Assembly: GCA_000507305.1 (NCBI GenBank) | Contig: DF239813.1 | Coordinates: forward strand, 96,092-160,091 | Reading direction: 5' to 3' | DNA length: 64,000 bases | Origin: Breviolum minutum Mf 1.05b.01 | Taxonomy: Eukaryota; Sar; Dinophyceae; Suessiales; Symbiodiniaceae | In this document: piece after piece, positions 25,001-38,300 of the stretch | How positions within the stretch are numbered: the first letter of the stretch is position 1 | Layout: each line of letters opens with the position of its first letter | The notes under the pieces: generated by a model | What the model was told of the DNA's origin: nothing | Database searches by the model: none | What the model saw: only the letters and a program-made list of their open reading frames with translations | Translations under genes and position numbers: made by a program

Positions 25001-28000
25001 TGCCGCATTGCAGGCTAAAGGCCTCACTGACATCGCGCGTCATATCGTAGGATGTAGCATCGGCTACCACAAGTCCAACCGTCAGTGGCACGGATTTTAT
25101 CCCGACCACACATTGCGTACCCAGATGGCAGATGCTGTGCGTGGACCTAACCATAGCTGTAACTCTGCGATGGCAGTCCACATGACATCTTTCATGCAGG
25201 ATCCTGTGGTGGCCCTATACTCGTTAAAGTTCTCCGTACTTGTAGGCGGAATCTGGCCAGCATGTCGTGTGATGATCAAAAGTTTTTCTTTGATATTGCT
25301 GCTCAACATAATGGGGAATCCCATAGTTGCAGGGGACCGGCATCGTGTCTTAAATTCTACCTATTGTGGCTTGGTTGGACAAGCTCCCGGGAGGGCTACT
25401 TGCACATTCTTCCGGGGGTTTCAAGGTTTCCATTCATATACTTCACTCTAGCCTGAGAACTTTGGCACGATATTGGCAAAAGGCATGGGAAACTGGTCAT
25501 TGTTTTCCACAGTGACAGAAAAGCATGGAGGGGACTGCCGCCCCCACATGCCCATGCCACCCATAAAATCCTGCTGAAATTTCAGGTCAAGGAACAACAT
25601 AGACTGATACAGGAACTCTCAGGCAGCTTTGAGTTGGCTACGCAAAAAAAGGATTCCCAACAAACTGACGAATGTTGGCTGTGTGGACAGCCGGACTCCA
25701 GAGAGCATCGTGCAATGCATTGCCCAGCAACAGCAGAAACCCGTGAGCAATATATGGATGTCATCTCCTACTATCAACATCTTGGTTCTGACATTTGTGA
25801 CCCTCCAGTATTGTTTCGAAACCAACTAGATGATTACTTTCACTTGGTACAGCATCAACATGAAGAACCGGTTCTGGATCCAGCTCTCCAGATGCAACTA
25901 GCATGTCGTCAGGCTGCAGGCTTTCGTTTGCGTGCGTTTACTGATGGCTCCTGCCAGCATCCCGAGACACCACAATGTAGCTTTGCTGCGTACGCAGCAG
26001 TTATAGATTTGTGTGAAACAGACGACATGCGACTGGAAGTGGTTGCAGACTTTCGTCGTACCCAGCGAATGCCATCTAATTTTGCCTTTGTGTTTCTTGG
26101 AAGAACACCGGGTGAACAACGCATTTATAGATCGGAAATATTTTGCATAGTAAAAGTTTGTGAAACCTTGACCTGTGCTGAGATATTTACTGATAGTCAA
26201 TCTTCGTTGGATGTTGTTGCGCGTTGTCAACTGGCATCCAAGGTTGAAGAACTCATATACCTGGAAGACTTTGACATGGTTGAACGTTTGTGGTTTGCAT
26301 TACAAAAAGGGAGTTTTCACTTCTACAAAACTGATGCACACCAGAATCCTGTGGATACCCATGATGACCACTTGTGCTTTAACCGCCTAGTAAACATGAA
26401 AGCAGACGAACTGGCTGTTACGGCATGTTGGAACCTTTGCCCCAGACTAGTAGCAGAATATGAGGCCATTTTTCATGAAACCAAAACTTCTGTGGATATG
26501 CTTCTTCAGTGGTATAAACTGTTGTTGGAACTTCAGACAACCAGAGCCAAGTTGGTAAGTGTTGCTAATGCCTAGCAAAGGGTTGTCGATATGCATCAGC
26601 AGCCTGAGACTCCTTTGGCAGTTTTCCGTGTTAACTGTAGCAAGCTTTTTTTGTGGGGAGCAACCTATGCAATGGCTATCATCTCCTGGATGCACCAGGT
26701 GAAATGGCCGGCTGAACTACTTGAGACTCAACAAGATCCGGGTATTACTTGGATCGAGCTCTTTACGTCTTTCGTTTTTCATACAGGATTGGTTGCACCT
26801 TTACGAAGACAAGCTGATTCTCATGAAGTGTTGATCTTTTTTGAAACATGGCAGGACATTGACTTTTACGGTGCCCGTTTCTCTGACATGGTTGCTGCAT
26901 TTTCCAACATGATAGCACAACTTCGGGGCCTCACAAACCCGTGGATTTGAAAGGATTTGCAAAAAGCACAAGGAGGTTCTGGGTGGGTTGGGTCCAGGCA
27001 AGACCCAGCATCTTTCCGAATTTGTTGGTTGCCAGCACACAGTATAGGCACGTATACATTTGCACCCCTCCGGAACTTTAAGCACGTGCCAGGACCCCAT
27101 GAAATTGTTGTTGTGCTTTGTGCTTTGTTTTGTTCTTGCGGCTGCTGCCCCCAAGCGGGAGCGGCGCCGCCCTTATTTGCGCTCCACAGCGCAGACAGAG
27201 GAGCCCCCCCTTCCGAACATTCCAAGCTTGTTGGCTTTGAGCAGGCCGCGCCACCCACCAACGATCCGGAAGAGGACCTTGAGATAGAGGTGCTGGCGCA
27301 GTTGCTCGAAAGTTGCTCTGTCAGCAACAGCAGCAGCGGCAGCAGCAGCAGCAGCTCCAGCGGCACGAGCGTCGCAATAGTCGCAATAGGCGCATATAGC
27401 GGCACGAGCGGAATCAAATCCCGGAATTTTTAACAGGCTGGGAGAAGTTGGCTGTCATCAACTGCTGTACCAGTATACTTTGGGATCCTGCCCCCATAAC
27501 AGTCACCACCTAGATTAGATGGTGGTTTCAAATCTTTTTATTTTCACCCGGAACCTTGGGGAAATGATCCAAGTTGACTAATATTTTTCAACTGGGTTGG
27601 TTCAACCACCAACTAGTTATTATATTTTTGGTAGGGGATCCCTATTTAATTGACCTTCACTTGCCACTGTGGCTGGCAGAGGGAGCATCCGATGCCACCG
27701 TGAACAAAAACTTAAAACCCCTTCTGTCATGTGGTTTATGTTTCAGTATTGTCTTGAAGAAGGCATTCCAATATATCTGGAAATTCTGCAAGTGCTTGGA
27801 AAAGGGACATTTGAGTGGGATGAAAAACTGTTGGCATTGCTACTGTGAATCCTGTTCATATTGTTTCTACATGTGACAGTATTCTATGATACTCGGAATA
27901 CCGCTCCTTGAAATTCCAAGTCATGGGCACATGTATCACTAGAAAACACCATTTTTTGCGACCATCTTGGTCAACTCAACATCCGGCTAGCCAATGTATT

Positions 28001-31000
28001 CACCCAACAGAAACCCATTTCTTGAATTCAGTCATCGTTCTGGGATATCGTGGGATCCGTTGGGATTCTGCCTTCCTAAACCCACAAGAATTCAACCTCC
28101 AACTTAACATGAAAGGCTGTTTTCACCCCGAAAATTGGGGAAGATTCCCAGTTTGACGAGCATATTTTTCAAATGGGTTGGTTCAACCACCAACTAGTTC
28201 ATATTTTTCTCCATGTTTTTTTTAAATTACCATCACATCGCATGGGCTTCGCTAATCACATCGTTGTGTTTTAGGCATCATTTGTTACCGAGGCAGATAC
28301 CGAAAATGCAGCCTTCCGATCGTTCAACAATGGTGTTTACCAGGAGAAGGAGGCACAAAAGAAACAGACCCCTACTTTAGTTTAACCCTCCCTGAAACTA
28401 ACATAGCCCCTGAAAATAGGCCTCCCCAATAGGAAAGTGCTATTCCAACCATCCATTTTTAGGTGCTATGTTAGTTTCAGGGGGGGTAATTGCTTAGGTA
28501 TTTTGGTTGGAGTGGTGGGGTCATTAGATCTATGGATTTGAGGCTTCAGCTCAGGGTTCAGCTGGCGGCTAGGAAATCATATATGGATCTGCCAAGGCTT
28601 TGTCCATAAGTTGTTGGGATAGGAAGATTGGTGCACCGCTACCCTGACAGATCCAAACAGTTCGCGTCTTCCAAATATCTCAATGAGTAGGTGTGAAAGA
28701 ACTCCGCAAACACATCATGAGATTACTGTTTGTTATAGGTTACTCACTAGTACAAGATCATGTCAAGTACGTTACCTAATGTGGGGTGAAAGCAACATGG
28801 CAAACCTATGTAGGTTACTATGGGGTGGATAGAAACCAAGAGGTATCGGAGCTGCACAATGGGTGTAACTTTTGATTTTTATTGGCTTATCGTACCCTTC
28901 ACTATCCTGTACATACCTTGTTTCATGGGGAGATTGTTTTTTTTTAGTGGGGCTTATCATACTTCTTAGTGGGATCCCTACATGTCAAATTACTTGGATT
29001 GTTTTACTTGGATTGTTTTATTTTACGTGCTACCATTGCTACCATGCTAAATCAATGTTTGGGGATTATGATATGCTATTACTATCATTGCTTTTTCCTT
29101 CCATCAAACAGTAAAATGGACGTTTACAGTTTGATTGATCAATGAAAAGTTCATGTGGGTGCGTCAAGAATAGGGATCTCCCCCAAGAAAAAGAGGCGCG
29201 GCTTGACCTTATCAGCAATCCAATGTTTTTTTTGTTTTACGCGAATGTTCAGACACGGGATATTCACTTAAGAAAACCCTCCTTGAAACCCTAACCAAAC
29301 CAGGGGAGTATTGATGTTGCAAACATCTCTTATGACAAGATGTTGTTTCAGAGTTTTTTTGAAACCACAACGTATTTTTTGAAGAAGCCACTGACATTAC
29401 CCGTCGAAGTTTAACTTGTCCCCCTAAAAAGGGATGATTTCAAAAGATCGTCTTCCAAGCATCATTTTTGAGGGGGGGAGCTGCTTTTGGGTGAGGAACT
29501 ATTATAGAATTTTGATCTAATAATTCACCCCCGGATGTTCCCATCTTCTAGGCATTTCTGGGGGAATATGTTTTACCCTCCAGGAAACTAACATATCCCC
29601 CAAAAATGGCATTTTGAAGATGATTTTCCTTTTCCCAAGGTGGGATATGTTAATCCCCTGGACATTAACTGTTTCCAACCACCTTGCTTTATGCCTATGT
29701 CTTTCACAACTTCTCCAGGACTTTGTCTTGCACTCCTCTGAGCATATCTTGTCGATGGATCTACATAGTCGGCCGGATGAGGTGGCGAAAAAACATAAAA
29801 CTCCAAAAAATGGGTGCAATGGTTGGTGGATTATCGGGGTTCACCATAAGAACCTTGTTCTGGGATGGTGGTTTCAAAGATTTTTGTTATTTTCATCCCT
29901 ACTTCCTTGGGGAAAGGATCCAATTTGACTAATATTTTGTAAAAGGGGTTGAAACTACCAACTAGATAAGAACCTTACATGGTGGTGTATAGTAAGGGAA
30001 TCGGCCTCAAATTCCCTTTTTCCAGGTCTAGGAATTATAGTCTTGGTGGTGGTTTCAAATATTTTTGTATTTTCACCCCGGATCCTTGGGGAAAGGATCC
30101 AATTTGACCAATATTTTTCAAATGGCTTGAAACCACCAACCAGTTAACCTAGGTGGTGGAATTTCCAATATGGAGAGATGATCCAATTTGACTTGCGCAT
30201 ATTTTTTCAGATGGGGGTTGAAACCTTGATTGCCCAACTTGAATTTCTTCAGATCTTTTCAGGTACCCTGGGACCCTGAAACTAACAACTTTTGTTCGCC
30301 CGTGAAAATAGGCCATTTACCCCAAAAGGAAACGATCCTATTCCAACTCCATCCATTTTCAGGTGCGAACTGGCTGTTAGTTTCAGGGAGTTTTTTTTCT
30401 CAGTGATTTTCAGCTTGGAAGGTAAAAACATCTTTTCGACAAAAGCAGTAAAACATCGACAAAAGTCCAAAGAGGTGGTGTCGATTTTCCATTTGTCATT
30501 GATTTCAGGTGGCGATAAACAACGTTGAACAGGAACAGGTTTACTCAATGGAGTTTCCTGGTTCCCTTAATAGGTGGTAGGTAGCATATAATCCCCTAAT
30601 TGGCAGTATATACCACTTATATATACCACTTATATATTGCCAATTGGGTGATTATATGGTACCTACCACCTATTAAGGGAACCAGAAACAGCTATTGATT
30701 TGTTGGTAAATTTGTGTTTTTTGTTCAGAGTTGGGAGATGGCCAACCAAAATGGAGGTCTGTTGAGGGAGTTATGGTGAACTTTTTCGGGTAAAGAAGCA
30801 TAAATCTTGAAATGCGTCATGTTCAACAAGGAAAATACATCTGCAAAAAATCCATTGCCGACTTTTTTTTCTCCATTGCCATCTTAGTTTAATAGAGGGT
30901 AAGACTAAATTGTCCAAAAAATTGTGGATCTTCCAGAAAGGTTTGATTCAGATATTGATGCGTGCGTTTTGGTGGGCTGCTTGGATGTCCCGTTGGAAGT

Positions 31001-32154
31001 TAGGATCAATGGTTAGGATCAATGGGGTATAACCTACTTATCTGGGTGGTGGTTTCAAAAAACAAATCATCCCTACTTGGGGAAATGATCCAAATTGACT
31101 AATATTTTCAAATGGGTTGAAACCACCAACCAGTTCTAAATGGATATATTGGGGTTATATCCCATTTACAAACCATTGATCCTAACTTCCGTCCCGGGAC
31201 ATCCTTAACTGAGAGGTGTCCATCCTTGCTGGTGACTGCAATGGAAACCTCTTGGCCTTTTGCAGTCTCACGGGAGTCTTGAGGCGCCTTGGCGGGTGGG
31301 GGGAAAAGGCGGGGTTGACCTGAAAGAAGTGCAACAAAAAAGGTAAGATGCGTGTCTTACCCTCCAAACGAACAGCCAAATAAGCCCCCCGAAAATAAGC
31401 CTTCCTAAAGGGAAAGTAGTCGAGTCTGCAGCCCCTTTTTATGTTTTTTTTGAAGGGGAATGTTAGTTTCAGGGTGTCTTACATGTTTGAAACGTATATT
31501 GCAACTTGTGTTTTTTGCGGATTGGGGGAAAACTTTTAAATGACTATAGTGTGGATACCCCTGAATGATGATAAACCGTAATTAATCTATCGATCTATAT
31601 ATGTATGTATATATATATATACTATATTCGAAAGCTATGTTGGATGACTCCCATATGTATTTGTGCTAAACGAAGAACTCTATAGGAATGATACACTAAT
31701 GGCCTGATGTCAATCGATGTATAAAAGATACCTTGCTTGAAAACTAACATGGACCATTGCAAAATGATGGTTGGGAGATGTATTTTTCCATTTGAAATGG
31801 TCCATTTTCCAGGGACATGTTTTTTTTTCAGGGGTTTTCAAGGATATCCAACCGTGGAAGCCCTTGGCCACCATTTTTTGGTTTGGTTGATTTCCAAACC
31901 ACCATTAGTTTAGTAGATGTTTAGTAGGGACTTATCATCATCTAAAAGGAGTTTCACCACTTTTTAAGTGGTGATTGACTTCCAGGGTGAAGGAGACAAT
32001 GAACAACTCCTGGGATTTGTTGATTTCGAACCACTTCTGGGAATCAAGTTGCGTTGCTATCTTTTGATTTTTGGAATTCTTGCCCGACCTGTGAGTTGTG
32101 AAACAACCTCTCCCCCCAAAAAAACAGCTTATTGACTTGACTTTGGTTTTTCAA

Positions 32155-32209
<55 letters not shown>

Positions 32210-32327
32210 CGGTGATGACGGTGATGACGGTGATGACGGTGATGACGGTGATGACGGTGATGACGGTGATGACGGTGATGACGGTGATGACGGTGATGAC
32301 GGTGATGACGGTGATGACGATGATGAC

Positions 32328-32374
<47 letters not shown>

Positions 32375-35300
32375 CGTTGACGACAGCTCATTCCCCAGCT
32401 ACTTGAGAGGGTTTCCTTGCTTGTCTTCCAGTTTTTGAGTGGCGAAGATTATTAGATAGTTACCAGGGTCCGGTATTGAGTATAGACGGATTTATACATG
32501 TAGAGATATATGATGTTCTTCTTTTTGCCTTTGTATACTTATATTCATACTTCAAGATAACTTCAAGGCTCCCAAATCTCTTGAGCACTAGTGGACCGAA
32601 ATGCACCCAATTGAGTTTGAACAGTACTAACTAACAATCTAACAATACAAAGTTTTGCACCTGCAACAGTTGTTCATGAACCTGCTTGGATGTGCCAGGA
32701 AGTTAGGATCAATGGTTAGTAAATGGGTTATAACCTACTTATAAATGGGATATTGCTTGGGGTTATATCCCATTTACACACCATTGATCCTAAACCCAAC
32801 CATCTGCCGCCAGGACAGCCCGGTTGGGCTTACACAATGGTGGCATCAATGCTGTGCGTATTTCCACTGATGGCCATACGGTGCGGGTCCATAGCAATAG
32901 CTGTATACAAGGTGGGCTCCCTACTAGTCATACATGGAATTATATAATCCCTGTAAGGAGGCTTATTTCATCCCAGTTACCCATTTATAAGGTACTTATA
33001 CGTTTTCAAAGAATAACTAGTTGGTGCTTTCAAATATTTTGTATTTTGACCCCTGGGGAAGATGTTCCAATTTGACTACTATTTTTCAGATGGGTTGAAA
33101 CCACCAACCAGATAATAAGGATGATGACGCCAAAATCCTGCTTGTTTTTTGTCAAGATGAGTGGTGCAATTGTGTCAGGATTCACGGGTTGTTTTTTTTT
33201 GGGGGAGGGGGCAAGCTAAAGGCATAGTACCAAGGTTTTTTCGGTTGGTCAACAGGTACCCACATGCTCCATCATTCATGGAATATTTGCCTATACCATA
33301 AGTACATATATGCCAAAATGTAGGTAAATATGTCATACATGAAGCATTTGGGGTATGATTTTAATACGTGGTCATTACCCAAAAAGAAAGATGAATTCCT
33401 TTTACGGGGCTACCAGCCAAAACGTCGCAGCATTTAGTCACCTAGTCACCTACTTCGCAAGGTCCAGCCGCCATGTCGCCTCTTGGATGGTGAAACCATA
33501 CCCCACTTACAAAACTTGAATGTGGTGGTGTAGTACTGTTGGTGGACGAAATCCCAAAACAACCACCTGGGACCTGGGATGGTGCTAAAACGATTTCAAC
33601 TACCAACCTCAAACTGGTGAGTTTACCGGATTTCTGAACCATCAACAGTATGTCATCTTCCTTCTGGAAGGAGGTACTGAGGTTGTTTCGTCTAGAAGGA
33701 ACCTGGGGGTAGCTTCAGGGAAATCCCGTAGCGAATGCCAGATTGCCAGATACCATTATTCGAGAATGATCAATCCATGTGTTTTTTTTGATTCGAATGG
33801 AGGTGGGTAAACAAAATCCCGTAGGGTATAATACAGGCTATATTTTTTTTCAATCTGACTACTATCATCCTTCAGATTTTTTCATTTTGCTCATTCCAAT
33901 GAGAATCTGACTCAACTTCTCTTCACCCAAAGTTAAATCTGACAGCATGCTGGCTATATCCCAGAAATGGGGCTGTTTGTTCAAGAACCTCTCTGGGAGC
34001 TCGAAAATGTCGGGTCACACAACCTTTTTTAAGCGATGTTTCAATCAGAGATGCATCGCAAATCCTGACTGAGATTGTTTAACAAGGGTTGAAACATAGG
34101 TTGACAGGTACTTATATAATTCGCTACTTGGATGTCCCAGAAAGGTAGTAAATGGTTTGTAAGTGAGTTATAACCCCAATATATCCCATTTATAGGTAGG
34201 TTATAACCCGTTTACTAACCATTTACCAACTTCCTGGGACGGTTGAAGTTTAAGTTAAAAAATTGCCCTCCCTGACACTAACAGTTCGCACCTGAAAATG
34301 GATGGTTGGAATACGACTTTCTTTTTTGGAAGGCCTATTTTCAGGGGCTATGTTAGTTTGAGGGAGGGTAAAGCGTTGGTTTTTGTTAGGTGGCTTTTTC
34401 TCAACAACGTTTTGCTGTGTCTGCATTTCTGAAAATGCCCGGAAAAGAACACCAATTTTCAGGTGGCTACTGCTGGAAAGGATGGTAGCGTCTTCGTGCT
34501 TAATGTAACTTGGGGAAAAACTGGGATGATCTACTTGGGTATTGTCATGCATAGTGAATAGACATGCTTTATTGAGTGGTTTTCGTTGTTTACATATTAC
34601 ATGGTATTCGAAGACTGCAACATTTCTGATTTCATGCTCATTCCAGAGCAAACATTTTTTTTGTTTTGCCCACGAGCAAAGTGGTGTTACACAACTCCTT
34701 AAACGTTCCGTTTGAGGTAGGGTCAGCATATATAACTTACCACTTCCATAATCACACCCACACGGAACAAAGTCGGATTGAGAAACTTGGATTCAGAAGC
34801 TCTTGGGTTGGATTCAGAAACTTTCTCGTCGGATTCAGAAACTATTTTGTAGGATTCAGAAACTTTTGCGTCACCACACATGTATAAGAAAACATACGTC
34901 GATCCATATACAGATTCATTTAAAGTCCAGGGTTTACTCTGTAAGTAGACATCAATGGGTTTAAGTCACCGGGGCAGTTACTATCTTATTTTTCAGGTAC
35001 CCTGAACATCTCTCTGGTACTGTTGATGGACACAACCTGGAACTAGTTGAAATATTATATACATGTCTGAGCAATTACAGGTGTTTTACTCATCCCACGT
35101 GGTTTTTATGGTTTCAGGCATCAACAGTTCACTATCAAGGCTTGCTCAGTACAATATGACCTGCAAGGATATGCAGTTAGAATGCTCAAGGGTGGGTGTT
35201 GGTCAGCAGGAATTGTGTCAATATTTCTGTATATTAATACACAGGGTTTAGTTGGGGGGGAACGGGTGTGCAATACCAGTACCCCCGACATGAATAAGTT

Positions 35301-38300
35301 GCATATTATGGATTTCTAAAAAAGGCCTTGGTTTTGTAAAAGTCGAAGTGGGAAGCCTGCTGCTAGTAAGTAGGTCTTTTTATATAACTTAGCTTTATTT
35401 CATATTCACTGATGTTTGAGGAAAATGAAACCCATTGAGACGAGCATATGTTTTTGTTGAACCAGGTGGATCGATAATGAACGAATCTTTCTCACCAAAG
35501 GATATTCTCAAGGGTTTGCTTTGTGTCCCTTTTGAGGGGAAACATCACTTTTGGTGGCTTAAAATGATGGTAATCCAACTGCTGTTTGTGATGTTTAAGG
35601 GGGACATGTGGTAAACCCTGATGAATCTTGCATCATCGGGTGATGGCACTGGCTGTTTGATACACCTCTGGCCCATGAAAACAAAACCCCACGAAGAATT
35701 TGTTTGTCACACTTAATATAATGCGTCCCCCTGTCTTAAGGAGATATCAGCCCAGTTAAACCTAGAAATCACCGGAGATGGGTAAGAAAAAACGTGCATT
35801 TTATCTACAAGAGTGTTAATTGCACACAACCCCTATCAACCCCTTCTTGAATCAAACTACCAGGATTACATCCAGGAAGTTTAAAATTGCAACCTGATGA
35901 TAATTGGATTTCCAATGTCAGAATCTCATGTTTGCTGTACATGAATATTCATTTCGGGTTCCAGCCTGTTTGGGTTTGTGGTAGAGGGCTAAACCAACCA
36001 GTTTATGATTGAACCTTGGATAATGTTGATAAGATGTTAGTTTTACTTTGTAGCGTGGGAATTCAAAAGTGTCCAGGACACGATGATATACTTTTCACAG
36101 TATTCCGTTTCTTGCTGTTTTTTTTCTGTATCACCTCATCGTGAAACTGTATGACATCTCACGGAATGATGAGGTTCATAAAACTTTCCAAAAAGCAACA
36201 TTCTTTTAAGCGTATAGATGTATCTAGGTGGTGGTTTCACATATTTTTTATTTTCACCCCGAAAATTGGGGAAGATTTTCCATTTTGACGAGCATATTTT
36301 TCAGATGGGTTGGTTCAACCACCAACAAGTCATATATTGCATCCTAAAAAACCCAATTAGCCAAACATCCAACAGCCACGCTGGAGTCGGTTTGGACCCT
36401 GTCATTTGGAGTCATCAAAAACGGGCCGGCCCATCAAAAAACATCCGAACGTGACTGGCAGCCGCCATTGTTTGCTACCATGAATTCCGCCAGATTTTTT
36501 TCATGGTTCAAAGGGAAAATGGTGGTACCCTTAAAAAAGGGGGCCCCTTAATAATCAACCCCATATACACCTTATATAGTGGGTATTTATTGGGTATATC
36601 CCAATTTAAAGGGCTTGTTGGGGGGTTAAACAGCTAGGGGCCCTCCATCCCAAGGGTACCATAATTTTCCCTATGAATGGTTTTCAATGTAGGAAAATAT
36701 ACGAAACCCCCATGGATATTTGTCATGGGATAGCATATATTAGTTACCTGGAGGGTAAAGATCCAGCATGCCAAGGCAGATGGTTTCTCAGATACAAACC
36801 TATCATCGCTGCGAAGACCGCCTATGGAGGTTCCCAAAAATTTCGGAGTTGGGGAAGGGGATTGTTTGTATGGTTGGGACAAGGTGGTGGATCAAGATTG
36901 CAGGTTGTCATGTTTGGTTTATCCTAAGAAATTGTACCTTCAACAATGAATTTAGTCATCCTAGATTGGTGAACCTTAAGAACATTGACATGTTTGGTTT
37001 TCCTACATTCTATGATGTATCATTTATTTATCAGCTTATTTTGCTTGCACCTGGTACGTCTCCAGCATGTTCCAACATCGTAGCCAAATAGTGATTACAT
37101 TCCAGAAGCCAACAGCAATCAAGTTTCCCTTTCAGAAACACGTATAGAAACCAATTCTTTGGGCAAATGACATGACATGTCGACTCAACTATTTGATGAA
37201 TTTCCCAGTACCCATAGGATCCATGTATGGTATATTTACCTACATTTAGTATGGTATATTTACCTACATTTCGTTGGTCCTTTAACGGTAAATGTAGGTA
37301 AATATACCAGTCCCAGGGTCCCGTGAATCCTATGGGGTACATGACATCCAATTTTTGTTCCTAAACACTTAGCAAAAATAATCGCGTTGAAGTCAAACAA
37401 AAAGGCCACAAACATCTCGACCCACCAAACCTCGTTCGGTGTTGGGAACGGCGTGACCCATAAATAATTGTAGGATTCTTAAGGGGGGTTTTGTGTTCAA
37501 GGGGAGGGTGCAACTGGGGAACCCTAAGGATTCCTAGGGGGGATGGTGGAACCTTAGGGAAGATCAGGGGAATCACCACCCCCCTTTGAGAATCCTATTA
37601 ATAAACATGTAGGATCAGATCTGTGTGTAGGAAATCCAAGCCACCAGGTGGTGATGATCAATCGTGGAGATATCCAACTACGACAGGCCGAAAAACAAAA
37701 AGTCATTCGAAGGGAAGATGTGAAATCAGAAATCAGGGAATGTCATTTGGGGGTTGGAAAAAAGCACAACAAAAAAAAACTTTTGTTTTGAAACAAAAAC
37801 AGCAGGTGTTGATTTTTTTTAATGAAAAAAAATGAGATTTGCATACTCAAAAAAGAATCAGGATTGATACCTATAGGGGGCGGGCAACCCCTGGTTTTTT
37901 GGATCTGGTCATGTTAGCCGGAAGCCAATCTGCAGAGTTGCCCCCAGGATGAAATTTCCGAGCTAAGTACCCAAATCACCAAGTCGGGGAAGCTGAGAGT
38001 TGAGGGAGGGAGGTTCAGTCAGGCTGTAACCCATGGGATTTGGTGGGGGACTTTTCTGTCTTGAAATATTCCCCCATGAAAATCTAACATACCTACCCGG
38101 TGCCACCATCCATGGTATGATTATACCTACATTTAGTTGGATTTTTGTACAAAATGTTGGGGGGAAATAGGCCATAATTACCTACATTTAGTTGATTTGT
38201 TTGGTAAATCTAGGGAGATATGCCATAACATGTAGGGAAATCTAACGGCTACCCTCCCCAAAGTTTAACAGTTCGCTCCTGAAAAATGGGTTGGTTGGAA

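Noticed and set aside
32044..32406. His/Arg-repeat and Met/Thr/Val-repeat proteins
   Set aside because: Produced by the ATG/TGATGACGG array in all frames; no flanking coding signal.
34250..34729. 159-residue minus-strand open frame
   Set aside because: Half of it is a translated family C element, and it is antisense to the 14-codon WD40 exon.
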